From contig NZ_JAKGAS010000001.1 in NCBI RefSeq assembly GCF_021532655.1, positions 682,001-746,000 on the forward strand: a stretch of DNA of 64,000 nucleotides, in the 5' to 3' direction. Within the stretch, counting starts at the first letter, position 1. Each line of letters begins with the position of its first letter. Source of the stretch: Paraglaciecola algarum (GTDB lineage: Bacteria > Pseudomonadota > Gammaproteobacteria > Enterobacterales > Alteromonadaceae). The notes under the pieces are model-generated. The model was not told the origin of the DNA, ran no database searches, and saw only the letters and a list, made by a program, of their open reading frames with translations. This document shows positions 41,159-49,546 of the stretch, one piece after another. The position numbers were made by a program, and so were the translations under genes.

Positions 41159-41357
41159 ACTTAATTCACTATTTGTTTATTGTTAACAATAAATGCATGG
41201 TGACACTATAACGACTTTTAACAGTAACGTCATATATTTGTTGAAAAATAGTTAAAATTTGTCCACTTCACGATCAACACATTTTGTATGTTTAAATCTA
41301 GATTTAAGCTATTTGCTCAATAAATCAGCGGTTAGTCGGTAAGGTAAAGGATCCCGC

Positions 41358-41386
41358 TTTACATCCTTAACAAAGGTCTCTAAAAT
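41358..41386 (+). promoter_or_regulatory. tRNA-Ser copy 2 promoter
   Basis: A -35 TTTACA (41358-41363), a 17-base spacer and a -10 TAAAAT (41381-41386) are followed by the GC-rich discriminator GCGCCC. The spacer end and -10 share AAAGGTCTCTA with copy 1. A stable-RNA, stringently regulated promoter is inferred. Confidence 0.72.
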
Positions 41387-41444
41387 GCGCCCTCAATTCG
41401 AAGTGAGGAAATATGAATTACCTGTTACTTTGAATTAAAAATTT

Positions 41445-41536
41445 GGATAGCTGGCAGAGCTCGGTTTAATGCACCTGACTTGAAATCAGACGTACGGTCA
41501 AACGTACCGGGGGTTCGAATCCCTCGCTATCCGCCA
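41445..41536 (+). tRNA. serT: tRNA-Ser(UGA), copy 2
   Basis: This 92-base sequence is identical to the copy at 32483, with the same acceptor stem, TGA anticodon, long variable arm and encoded CCA. Immediately after the CCA, the DNA carries a terminator enclosed in an inverted copy of the tRNA's own 3' end. Confidence 0.96.
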
Positions 41537-41590
41537 TATACGAAATAAGAACCCGCTTTTTAGCGGGTTTTTTCGTATATGGCGGATAGC
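41526..41590. repeat. 20-bp inverted repeat of the tRNA 3' end around its terminator
   Basis: The last 11 bases of the tRNA gene plus 9 bases downstream (41526-41545) recur as an exact reverse complement at 41571-41590. Between the arms sits the terminator stem, AACCCGC (41550-41556) and GCGGGTT (41563-41569). The right arm therefore contains an antisense copy of the acceptor-stem 3' strand and CCA. It continues with TTCGAAC-type sequence resembling an antisense T-loop. Confidence 0.85.
41550..41573 (+). terminator. tRNA-Ser copy 2 terminator
   Basis: A seven-base stem AACCCGC/GCGGGTT with loop TTTTTA and a T run. It is nested inside the larger inverted repeat. Confidence 0.88.
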
Positions 41591-42027
41591 GATGTCTTGG
41601 TTCGAACTCCTAGTTCGACTATTTGTATGGCAAAAATAGTACAGCCGTAGGCTGCCCGAAGGGTGAGTATCAGGGAAGATACGAGTGAATCCCGTTCAGT
41701 AATCTACTTTCTGTTAAAACACCTCCAAACTGAACATTGAGTAATTTATCTTTTCAACGTTGTTCGTTGGGCCTTTTTCATTTACGCGGAATAGCGTCGG
41801 GATGAGAAACCCTGGGGTTCGACAAAAGTTTCTGGAAAACTTTTGAACGCACACAGTGCGGCCTCGAAGAGGCGAGGGCAAGGATAGCCCGAGTACAAAA
41901 GTTTCTGGAAAACTTTTGGACAGCCGAAGGCTGGTCGCGTAGCGACGAAATACTTCGCTATCCCGGGTAGTCGACTGCCTAGCGATCAAACACCTACAAA
42001 CCAAACATTGAGTAAAAAATCTTTTTC
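41591..42027. repeat. Mini-hairpin array B with a direct repeat
   Basis: This gene-free region downstream of tRNA-Ser copy 2 is again a chain of small stem-loops: CTATTT/AAATAG, CAGCC-GTA-GGCTG, CCC-GAA-GGG, GTATC-AGGGAA-GATAC, CAAAAGTTT-CTGG-AAAACTTTTG (twice), GCCTC-GAA-GAGGC, GGGC-AAGGATA-GCCC and CAGCC-GAA-GGCTG. The block at 41817-41900 matches array A. A 39-base imperfect direct repeat (41718-41756 and 41989-42027, core CAAAC..AACATTGAGTAA) brackets the second half. A 96-codon open frame at 41714-42004 on the minus strand consists of repeat sequence and I do not believe it is coding. Confidence 0.75.
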
Positions 42028-42152
42028 ATCTTTTATTTTTATGAAAGATAGTTTCGTTTTCTTATTTCCACACCTTGAAATATGTAATACAAATATTCTT
42101 GAAAAATGTATACGTAATTTATTGGTATTTTAATAACCTGTTTTTAGCCTTA

Positions 42153-43085
42153 CTAAAGGTTAGTCACATCAATTGCCTGAATCTGACTAATATTAGTCGT
42201 TTTAGTTACATGCTTTTCTGATGAAAGGGGATTAAACTCAGGTTGATCAAAACCAATATCACCATCTTTAAAAGGGCCGTCTTGAGTCTTTAGACTTTCA
42301 AAGTCGTAGAGTTGTTTATCTGCTAAATGTGATGGAGCTACATTTTGAATCGCTTTAAACATAGATTCAATTCGGCTAGGATATTTTTGATCCCATTCTT
42401 GTAACATGCCTTTGATCATTTTTCTTTGTAGGTTTTCTTGAGAGCCACACAAGTTGCAAGGAATGATTGGAAATTCTAAAGCATTGGAATACTGCAAAAT
42501 GTCTTTTTCAGCACAATAGGCCAGAGGGCGGATCACCATTTGTTTACCGTCATCACTCACCAATTTTGGTGGCATTGATTTTAACTTACCGCCATGGAAC
42601 ATGTTTAGAAATAGGGTTTCTAACATGTCGTCTCTATGGTGTCCTAGCGCTATTTTTGTGGCGCCTAGACGAGTAGCAGTTGAATACAAAATGCCTCGTC
42701 TAAGTCTAGAGCACAAAGAACAAGTGGTTTTGCCTGCTTCAATTTTGTCTACCACTATTGAATAAGTGTCTTCTTCAACAATCTCATAGTCGATACCTAA
42801 TGATTGTAAATACGTCGGCAAAACATGTTCTGGGAAGCCGGGTTGTTTTTGGTCTAAATTCACCGCAACTATTTCAAATGAAATAGGCGCGACTTTTTGC
42901 ATATGCAATAACACGTCTAACATAGTGTAACTGTCTTTACCGCCAGACAAACACACCATAACTTTGTCGCCTTCTTCAATCATTTTAAAGTCAGCTATAG
43001 CTTTGCCTGTGTTATGGCGAATACGTTTTTGCAGTTTGTGAAAGTTTTGTTTTTGGCTTTTGTTAGGTGTTGTTACTTGACTCAT
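42153..43085 (-). CDS. ttcA: tRNA 2-thiocytidine biosynthesis protein TtcA
   Basis: This 310-residue enzyme thiolates cytidine 32 of certain tRNAs, including some tRNA-Ser. The PP-loop ATPase motif [10 protein letters not shown] lies near residue 49. Iron-sulfur ligands are the CSLC pair near 122 and the CNLC pair near 213. It lies downstream of uspE as in relatives, here separated by a palindromic element of 297 bp. Confidence 0.96.
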   Translation of the reverse strand: MSQVTTPNKSQKQNFHKLQKRIRHNTGKAIADFKMIEEGDKVMVCLSGGKDSYTMLDVLLHMQKVAPISFEIVAVNLDQKQPGFPEHVLPTYLQSLGIDYEIVEEDTYSIVVDKIEAGKTTCSLCSRLRRGILYSTATRLGATKIALGHHRDDMLETLFLNMFHGGKLKSMPPKLVSDDGKQMVIRPLAYCAEKDILQYSNALEFPIIPCNLCGSQENLQRKMIKGMLQEWDQKYPSRIESMFKAIQNVAPSHLADKQLYDFESLKTQDGPFKDGDIGFDQPEFNPLSSEKHVTKTTNISQIQAIDVTNL

Positions 43086-43151
43086 TACCGGGACTTTTAT
43101 TAATTGATAAATACGCTTGTGACAAGCTTAGTGTGGCGCGATTATACCTTA

Positions 43152-43448
43152 ATACCAATCTAGGTAAATAAGTAGTCACTCAGAATGCGTCCAGCGGGTT
43201 TTGATTAAGGAGTCACTAAGTCGTAATGGTTGTTCCCTTTCAATTAGTGAGCCCCCGATCTTTTTACAAAGATAGGCGCAAAACCCGCAGGGGTATTCCT
43301 TTCAGACGATTTTTAAAAGGGCTTACTCTGTGTTGCATGACTTCGAAAGAGAACAAGGTGATTTTTAATAAAGAGCTATTAGTCATGCGCCTTGATTAAG
43401 CCCTTTTAAACTCTCGCTGAGTGGTCAATTATTTACCTAGATTTGTAT
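43152..43448. repeat. MITE-like palindromic element between uspE and ttcA
   Basis: The 297-bp element has 32-base imperfect terminal inverted repeats (43152-43183 and 43417-43448) with 26 of 32 matching bases; both contain AATCTAGGTAAATAA and CACTCAG. Inside are nested stems: GCGGGTTTTG with CAAAACCCGC, TTTAAAAGGGCTTA with TTAAGCCCTTTTAAA, and GCATGACT with AGTCATGC. There is no coding frame. This is the look of a non-autonomous miniature transposable element. The rest of the 461-base gap (43086-43546) holds nothing else I can name. Confidence 0.8.
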
Positions 43449-43546
43449 AACTAAGCTGTAAATGGCGATATTCGCCCCAATTAAAATGGGGCTTATTTTT
43501 CATGGCGAGAGCTTAATGCTGCTTACTTGATGTAACAAAGAAGTAG

Positions 43547-44476
43547 TCAAAGTTTAATCGGGCATTCAAAGCCTTCGGGTTTAATGGCTAACACATCACA
43601 ATTAAGTTTATCGATAACATGCTCCGCTGTGTTACCTATTAGAGCGGCTGATATACCACTTCTGCCGATAGTGCCTAACACTACAAGTTCGGCATCAAGT
43701 TGCTCGGCATATTTAGGGATCACATCTTCAGGTAAACCAATATCCACATGACAATTTTCTGTGTTTATTTTGTGTAGTTTAGCATGCTCCATCATAGTGT
43801 TTTGATGATGTAATTTAGATGCCTGGTCATAGGCTGCTGGATTAAATTCTGGAATTTCTATGACTATATTTGCTGGTGTTCCGGGATATGAATTCACTAA
43901 ATGTACGTTTGACGTTAATAAATGGGCAAAATGTAAAGCTTGTTTGGTAATTAAATGATTTAGCGACAAGTGCTCTTCTATGTCTACCCCTACATTTATT
44001 GCGGCAATAATTTCACCATTTCTTGGCCATGCATGTTCTTTTACTAATAACACAGGAACCGGCGCTTTGCGCATTAAATGCCAATCTGTGGGGGTAAATA
44101 TGATGGATTTTAAATTGTCGTGTTGTTTGGTGCCTTTAACGATTAAATCAAAGCCTTGATCCAACACTTCGTAAATAATGCTTTCGTAAGGCCTATTATG
44201 CCAGACGATTTTTACATCTATAGTGATACTGATATTGCTGAATTCTTTTTCAATTAAATTAACCAGCCAATCTGTTTTATCCTCAATCACAGCGTTTCGC
44301 ATGTTTTCTCTTTCATCAGTCGTTAACATACTAGTCATCTCGTATGAAAAATCATAAATAGTTAACATGGCCGTGACGTTTGCACGATTAATGTGAGCAA
44401 TCTCTACGGCTCTAGAAAGAGACTTTTGTTGGTCTGTTTCTGGATCGATTACTGCAAGGATTTTTTGGTAATTCAT
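43547..44476 (-). CDS. uspE: Universal stress protein E
   Basis: The 309 residues comprise two tandem Usp domains (about 1-150 and 155-305), the UspE layout. The first begins YQKILAVIDPETDQQKSLSRA. The second ends with the nucleotide-loop-like GTIGRSGISAALIGNTAEHVI. UspE is linked to stress resistance, motility and adhesion in E. coli. The usual neighbours fnr and ttcA flank uspE in many gammaproteobacteria; here ttcA is present but fnr is not found upstream. Confidence 0.93.
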   Translation of the reverse strand: MNYQKILAVIDPETDQQKSLSRAVEIAHINRANVTAMLTIYDFSYEMTSMLTTDERENMRNAVIEDKTDWLVNLIEKEFSNISITIDVKIVWHNRPYESIIYEVLDQGFDLIVKGTKQHDNLKSIIFTPTDWHLMRKAPVPVLLVKEHAWPRNGEIIAAINVGVDIEEHLSLNHLITKQALHFAHLLTSNVHLVNSYPGTPANIVIEIPEFNPAAYDQASKLHHQNTMMEHAKLHKINTENCHVDIGLPEDVIPKYAEQLDAELVVLGTIGRSGISAALIGNTAEHVIDKLNCDVLAIKPEGFECPIKL

Positions 44477-44572
44477 AATAGCTACTCTGTATTGAATTAA
44501 TGCACTAATTTATACTTTAAGCTTATGAAACTATTTGCAAATCTGCCAGTTTATGCATAGTAATTTTGTAGA

Positions 44573-45244
44573 TTAGTTAAGGGATAAATTAATAGTATTA
44601 AACAGTTGAAAACTGGCAAAGATTAATAACAAAATGCTAATGATATTTTTGCTAGTTGGATGTTGAATAGTCGATTTTATTTTTTCAAAACCCATGGCCG
44701 TTAACAACATGACGGGCAGGGTACCTAAACCAAAGCCAAACATGATTAATCCACCTGTGATTGTTGAACCACTGGCTAACGACCAAGTTAAAATAGAATA
44801 TACTAAACCACAAGGTAACCAGCCCCAAAGTATTCCATATGGTAGGGCATATAATGGGCTTTTAAAGGGGATAAAACGTTTTGACCTGGGCTGAATGTGT
44901 TTCCAAAGGCCATTGCCAAACTTTTCTATTTTAGTTAAACCATGCCACCAACCGCTGATGTATAGAGCGAGCATCAGCAAAAAAACAGCACTGAAAAATT
45001 GTAAGATTATCAGGCCTTGGTAAACTTGATTCGAAAATATATGTCCTAACCATCCGGTTATACATCCAGCTAGGGTATAACTTAAAATTCGACCCATATT
45101 GTAGGCTAGGGCATAAGGAAATAAATTATCTGATTTAGGAATACCGAAACTAAATGCTCCAACAATTCCTCCACACATACCAACACAATGTACCCCGCCA
45201 GCCAAACCTACTAGAAAAGCGGAGATAAAACTGAGTTCAGGCAT
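44573..45244 (-). CDS. TauE/SafE-like membrane protein of the cbb3 assembly cluster
   Basis: This 223-residue polytopic protein has about six helices and the cysteine motif HCVGMCGG near residue 19, with a second conserved stretch GWLPCGLVYS near 140. It belongs to the UreH/DsbD-like part of the sulfite-exporter TauE/SafE superfamily. Relatives sit beside ccoS in many gammaproteobacteria. A role in copper or thiol handling for cbb3 oxidase assembly is inferred from its place and cysteines. It overlaps ccoS by eight bases. Confidence 0.85.
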   Translation of the reverse strand: MPELSFISAFLVGLAGGVHCVGMCGGIVGAFSFGIPKSDNLFPYALAYNMGRILSYTLAGCITGWLGHIFSNQVYQGLIILQFFSAVFLLMLALYISGWWHGLTKIEKFGNGLWKHIQPRSKRFIPFKSPLYALPYGILWGWLPCGLVYSILTWSLASGSTITGGLIMFGFGLGTLPVMLLTAMGFEKIKSTIQHPTSKNIISILLLIFASFQLFNTINLSLN

Positions 45245-45425
45245 TATTGTCTTTGTTTAGTTGATCTTTAGGTGATTTATTCGGTAGGTCATCATCAAAC
45301 AAAATGCTACTACCTTGACGTTCTAGATCTTCAAATTGGTCGGACTTGACCGCCCAGAAAAACACCACAACAGCTATACCTACCAATAAAATTGCTAGAG
45401 GGATTAAAACATAAATAATATTCAA
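45237..45425 (-). CDS. ccoS: Cytochrome oxidase maturation protein CcoS
   Basis: This 62-residue small membrane protein has one helix at about 4-26 followed by an acidic cytoplasmic tail (FEDLERQGSSILFDDD) typical of CcoS/FixS. CcoS is needed for cofactor insertion into CcoN of cbb3 oxidase. It follows ccoI by 13 bases and overlaps the next gene. Confidence 0.92.
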   Translation of the reverse strand: MNIIYVLIPLAILLVGIAVVVFFWAVKSDQFEDLERQGSSILFDDDLPNKSPKDQLNKDNNA

Positions 45426-45438
45426 ACTTGTAACCTAA

Positions 45439-47808
45439 TTATTTTAATAAACGGACGGAATTAACCACCACTATGAGTGAGCTCAGTGACATACCTATAA
45501 CTGCCATCCAAGGTGTTAAATATCCCGTAAAAGCTAACGGTAGCACTATCAGGTTATATCCGATAGCCCAACTAATATTTTGCATTATCTTTGTTTTACA
45601 CCGTTTAGCTAAGCTAAAAACGGTCCGGATCTTATCTAGATTGTTATCTAATAAAATTATGTCTGATGAAGACTTGGCTAAATCAGAACCTGCGCCAAGG
45701 GTAATAGATACATCGGCTTTTGCTAAAACAGGGCCATCATTAATGCCATCGCCTATCATTAGCACGATATTGTTTTCCAACTGAGCTTGGTGTATTAAGC
45801 TTAATTTTTGTTGAGGTGTTTGATAGGCATAAAAATTTTTAATGTTAAGTTGATTGGCTACCTCAGTTACCATATTGAGGCTGTCTCCACTAATAAGTGA
45901 TACAGTTTTATGTTTGAGTCCTTTTATAAAATTCATACTGGTTTTTCTAATCGTATCTTGTAATAAAAAGCCAGCCAGCAAAGCATCTTCTGATTGCAAA
46001 AATACATTACAGTGTTTTAGTGGTGAAGGTATCTCAAAATCCATAAAAGAACCAGATCCTATCTTATATGATACGTTATTTACTATACCTGTAAGCCCTT
46101 GTCCTACCTCGGAATTAAACTTAGTGACCTGTTGTAAACCAGTATCTTCACTAAAGGCCTTGGCGATTGGATGGGAGGAATACTGTTCTAAACTTGCTGC
46201 TATACTTAATAACTCGTTTTGGCTTATTTTTGATAGATTAAAACATTGAGTTACCGAGAATTGTCCGTTTGTTAAGGTGCCGGTTTTATCCAACCCTACC
46301 CAGTTAACTTTAGTTATTTGCTCCAGTGCATCGGCCCTTTTTAGTAATATTCCTTTGCTATTTAAATGAGCGACTGCACAAGATAAAGCGGATGGTGTTG
46401 CCAAACCTAATGCACAAGGGCAGGTGGCAATCAATACAGAAACGGTAACCCATAATGCTTGCGAGCTATCAATAGTTAGCCAAGTGAAATAGGTCACCAT
46501 TGAAATTACCAATACAGCTGCGACGAAATACTGAGAAAACTTATCGGCTAGTCCGGCAATTTTAGGCTTACTGGCTAAAGCTTGGGTTTGTAATCGAGAT
46601 ATTTGGTTGACTAAAGAGTGTTTTAACTCTTTTGATACTTGAATAGTCAGAGTGCCCAATTGATTTAATGTACCTGCAAATGTTTGATCTCCAACTCTTT
46701 TGTGAACTAAGTTGAATTCCCCGGTTAACATCGCTTCGTCTATTTGGCCGCTACCCTCAATAATAATGCCATCTATGGGGATCAACTCACCACTTTTAAC
46801 TAAGACTAATTGACCTTCTTTTACTGATTTAGCTAATACTGATTTCGCTTTTCCATTTTCTAGCAAACTCGCAGTTGTTGGGATAAATTCGAGCATATTG
46901 GCTGACAACTGTGAGGCTTTATATCTCGCCCCATGTTCTAAATAACGGCTAATAAGTAACAAAAATACAAACATACATAGAGACTCAAAGTAGGTTTGCC
47001 CAGTATTTTGTATTGTTGCGAATAAACTAGTTAAGTAAATTACGGTTAGTGCCACACAAATTGGCACATCCATATTCACGGTTTTAGCACTTATGGCTCT
47101 GGTGGCACTGGTATAAAATTGAGCAGCAGAGTAAAAAATAACAGGGGAGGTCAAGAGTAAACTTACCCAATTAAAATATTGCTTAGTTTGTGTGTCTAAG
47201 TGGCCAAATAAATCAAAAAACACCCCTAGGTTTAACATCATGACTTGCATTGTCATTAGGCCAGCTAAGCCTAAACGTTTGAGAAAGTTTTTATTTTCTT
47301 GGCGGTAACTTTGTTCGTGCTGTTCTGGTTGGAAAGGTTTAGCATGATAGCCAATTTGTTCTATCTGACTTAATATCTCACTTAATTTAATTTGCTCGTT
47401 TAACCAAGTGATAGTGGCTCTTCTGGCAGCTACATTAACACCTACGCGTCCCACACCTTGTAGTTTGGCTAGCTGCTTTTCGATTAACCAACCACAAGCT
47501 GCGCAATTTATTCCAGAAACCGTTAGTTGAATTTCGCTAAATTCGTGATCTGTTTGGACAAATTCTTGTAAAAAAGATTCGTCATCAAACACTGCCAACT
47601 TATCTAAAATAGAGTTGTTTTTGTCATCCGCTTTTTCAGCAAACTCATTTCTATAATTGTAATAATCTTCAAGACCATTATTAATTATAGCTTTTGCTAC
47701 AGCTAAGCAGCCGGGGCAACAAAACGATTGTGTTTTACCCAATACCTGAGTTTGATAGTGATGTGCAGGGCTATTCTTTAAGCCACAATGAAAACAGTTT
47801 TCTGGCAT
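45439..47808 (-). CDS. ccoI: Copper-transporting P1B-type ATPase CcoI/FixI
   Basis: This 789-residue enzyme exports copper toward cbb3 oxidase assembly. The N-terminal cysteine-rich segment (CFHCGLKNSP, then FCCPGC) leads to a heavy-metal-associated domain with CAACGW near residue 100. Membrane helices follow. TGE lies near 365, the metal-binding CPC of TCPCALGLATP near 463, DKTGTLTNG near 505 and GDGINDGPVLA near 697. It belongs to the CcoI subgroup by its N-terminal motif and by lying between ccoH and ccoS. Confidence 0.95.
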   Translation of the reverse strand: MPENCFHCGLKNSPAHHYQTQVLGKTQSFCCPGCLAVAKAIINNGLEDYYNYRNEFAEKADDKNNSILDKLAVFDDESFLQEFVQTDHEFSEIQLTVSGINCAACGWLIEKQLAKLQGVGRVGVNVAARRATITWLNEQIKLSEILSQIEQIGYHAKPFQPEQHEQSYRQENKNFLKRLGLAGLMTMQVMMLNLGVFFDLFGHLDTQTKQYFNWVSLLLTSPVIFYSAAQFYTSATRAISAKTVNMDVPICVALTVIYLTSLFATIQNTGQTYFESLCMFVFLLLISRYLEHGARYKASQLSANMLEFIPTTASLLENGKAKSVLAKSVKEGQLVLVKSGELIPIDGIIIEGSGQIDEAMLTGEFNLVHKRVGDQTFAGTLNQLGTLTIQVSKELKHSLVNQISRLQTQALASKPKIAGLADKFSQYFVAAVLVISMVTYFTWLTIDSSQALWVTVSVLIATCPCALGLATPSALSCAVAHLNSKGILLKRADALEQITKVNWVGLDKTGTLTNGQFSVTQCFNLSKISQNELLSIAASLEQYSSHPIAKAFSEDTGLQQVTKFNSEVGQGLTGIVNNVSYKIGSGSFMDFEIPSPLKHCNVFLQSEDALLAGFLLQDTIRKTSMNFIKGLKHKTVSLISGDSLNMVTEVANQLNIKNFYAYQTPQQKLSLIHQAQLENNIVLMIGDGINDGPVLAKADVSITLGAGSDLAKSSSDIILLDNNLDKIRTVFSLAKRCKTKIMQNISWAIGYNLIVLPLAFTGYLTPWMAVIGMSLSSLIVVVNSVRLLK

Positions 47809-47831
47809 ATATTTTAAGGCTTTATTTTAGA

Positions 47832-48323
47832 TTAGGGCTTTATTTCAAATGCTGATTCTTGTGGTAGGGAAATCGTTTTTTGTATTTTCCAACTATTAGT
47901 GAAAGGATGAATACTTAGTCGCCATTTACCGTCAATTACTTTATCGATTGGCGCTCGGTATATGCCGTTTGCATCTCTAAATACCTTAGTCGAAAAATCT
48001 TTGTGTTCTTGAGTTGAATGATAAAAGTCTAGAGTTAATGCCTCACCATTTTCTGGCTCACCCGATATAAATGTAAGCTCTATATTTTGATTCGTTATTT
48101 TTGCTTGAATAACTATATTTAAGGCTTTTGCATTCTCGATGGCCTGTAACTTCACGTTGATGCCTTTACCTTCCTTATAATAATCATCGATTACCATACT
48201 GTCTTCATTCGTGAAAGCTAAATGCATCATGGTAAAACTAAGCACCATAGAAGTAGCTGGTACTATGATTAAAAACCACGGCCAAAATTGTTTATACCAG
48301 GGGAGGGACTCTGTGTTTTGCAT
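47832..48323 (-). CDS. ccoH: Cytochrome oxidase assembly protein FixH/CcoH
   Basis: This 163-residue protein has one N-terminal transmembrane helix (about 13-35, after PWYKQFWPWF) and a periplasmic beta-rich domain, the FixH pattern (YYKEGKGIN near residue 52). CcoH interacts with cbb3 subunits and stabilises the complex. It starts after the terminator that follows ccoP and is 24 bases from ccoI. Confidence 0.9.
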   Translation of the reverse strand: MQNTESLPWYKQFWPWFLIIVPATSMVLSFTMMHLAFTNEDSMVIDDYYKEGKGINVKLQAIENAKALNIVIQAKITNQNIELTFISGEPENGEALTLDFYHSTQEHKDFSTKVFRDANGIYRAPIDKVIDGKWRLSIHPFTNSWKIQKTISLPQESAFEIKP

Positions 48324-48381
48324 GAAATTATTATACTCTATAATGTCAAAGTATTTTAGAACGAGCTGGGTGGAATAAAAA

Positions 48382-48401
48382 AGCCCCGGGTTAGCGGGGC
48401 T
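48382..48401 (-). terminator. ccoNOQP terminator
   Basis: Arms AGCCCCG and CGGGGCT with a six-base loop are followed on the minus strand by TTTTTT. It ends the structural-gene operon before ccoH. Confidence 0.88.
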
Positions 48402-48425
48402 ATTTATTAATTTAACTTAACCCGA

Positions 48426-49379
48426 CTATTTTTGTGACAGGCTGTAAACATAAGAAGCCACTAAGTGGATTTTCTTTTCACCTAATGTGTCTTTGAACGC
48501 TGGCATTACACCATTACGACCATAGGTTAAAGTTTCTGTCACAGACTTTTCAGTTGCACCGTAAAGCCAAATTTGGTCTGTCAAGTTGGGCGCACCAAAG
48601 GCTTGGTTACCCTTACCGTCCGGGCCATGACAAGCAACACAATTAGTAAACTTGTCTTTACCCGCTGTAACAAGACTTTGATCTAAGTCAGGGCGATTAC
48701 TCAAACTTAACGTATAGGCTACGACCTCATCCACGCCCTTAGCACCCAATACATCAATCCAAGCTGGCATCATGGCTTTTCTGCCATTTAATAGTGTTTC
48801 TTTAATCTTATCTGGTGAGCCACCGTATAACCAATCATCATCAATTAAACTCGGGAAGCCTCGTTGTCCGCCGGCATCTGAACCGTGGCACTGAGAGCAG
48901 TTTTGAGCAAATAATCGTTGGCCGACCTTAAGTGCCTCTGGATCTTTAGCTAACTCTTCAACAGATTTTTGATAGTAAGCTTCAAAAATAGGCGCAAATG
49001 CTTTATCTGCTGCTGCCACCTCCCTGTCATATTGGCTAACTATGCCATTGGTTTTAAGAGCTTCAACTGCTGCCTTAGACTCTGCTAAAGAACGAATGTT
49101 TTGATTAGAACTCTGCCAATTCAGAACTCCCTTAAAACTACCTAATCCAGGATACAAAACTAAATAAACGACTCCCCAGACTATGCAGATGTAAAATAAC
49201 ATAGTCCACCATTTAGGAAGTTGATTATTAATTTCAACAATACCATCAAATTCATGATGCATATCGTCGCCTTCTTCAACACCGGTTTTGTTTGCTAAGC
49301 ACCAGCGAAGTAATAAATAACAACCTAAAATTGACCCCAGTGTAATAACTGAAATCCAAATGCTCCAAAAACTACTCAT
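48426..49379 (-). CDS. ccoP: cbb3-type cytochrome c oxidase subunit III (dihaem)
   Basis: The 317 residues comprise an N-terminal helix (about 5-25), a second helix near 57-78 and two periplasmic cytochrome c domains with haem motifs CSQCH near 161 and CVACH near 249. CcoP passes electrons from soluble cytochrome c to CcoO/CcoN. The start overlaps ccoQ by eight bases. Confidence 0.96.
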   Translation of the reverse strand: MSSFWSIWISVITLGSILGCYLLLRWCLANKTGVEEGDDMHHEFDGIVEINNQLPKWWTMLFYICIVWGVVYLVLYPGLGSFKGVLNWQSSNQNIRSLAESKAAVEALKTNGIVSQYDREVAAADKAFAPIFEAYYQKSVEELAKDPEALKVGQRLFAQNCSQCHGSDAGGQRGFPSLIDDDWLYGGSPDKIKETLLNGRKAMMPAWIDVLGAKGVDEVVAYTLSLSNRPDLDQSLVTAGKDKFTNCVACHGPDGKGNQAFGAPNLTDQIWLYGATEKSVTETLTYGRNGVMPAFKDTLGEKKIHLVASYVYSLSQK

Positions 49380-49545
49380 CTACCTTAGACTCCCGCTTGT
49401 TGTGCTCAGGTTCATCGTCAAAAATAAGCTTTTCTGCCTCATCAAAATTTGCTTTTGATTTATTACTAAAAGCCCACCAAACAATTCCAATAAAACTTAC
49501 GAATACAACTACTGTATAAATGCTACCGCTCGTTGCGTAATCCAT
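49372..49545 (-). CDS. ccoQ: cbb3-type cytochrome c oxidase subunit IV
   Basis: A 57-codon gene read directly from the minus strand between ccoO and ccoP. It begins MDYATSGSIYTVVVFVSF, has one transmembrane helix (about 9-28, ending WWAFSNK) and a charged tail rich in Glu and Lys. This is the CcoQ/FixQ profile, a small subunit that stabilises the oxidase and may sense electron flow. The ATG lies two bases after the ccoO stop and its TAG sits inside the first codons of ccoP, so translation is coupled. Confidence 0.92.
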   Translation of the reverse strand: MDYATSGSIYTVVVFVSFIGIVWWAFSNKSKANFDEAEKLIFDDEPEHNKRESKVDE

Positions 49546-49546
49546 A

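Noticed and set aside
32483..41536. Genomic island or prophage integrated at tRNA-Ser
   Set aside because: No integrase, phage or plasmid gene lies between the two tRNA copies; the genes are ordinary chromosomal ones, and the repeated tRNA is full-length with its own promoter.
41714..42004. 96-codon minus-strand open frame in array B
   Set aside because: It spans the direct repeats and palindromes; the composition reflects the repeats and not a protein.
32640..42027. CRISPR array
   Set aside because: The hairpin strings have no regular repeat-spacer period and no cas genes lie nearby.
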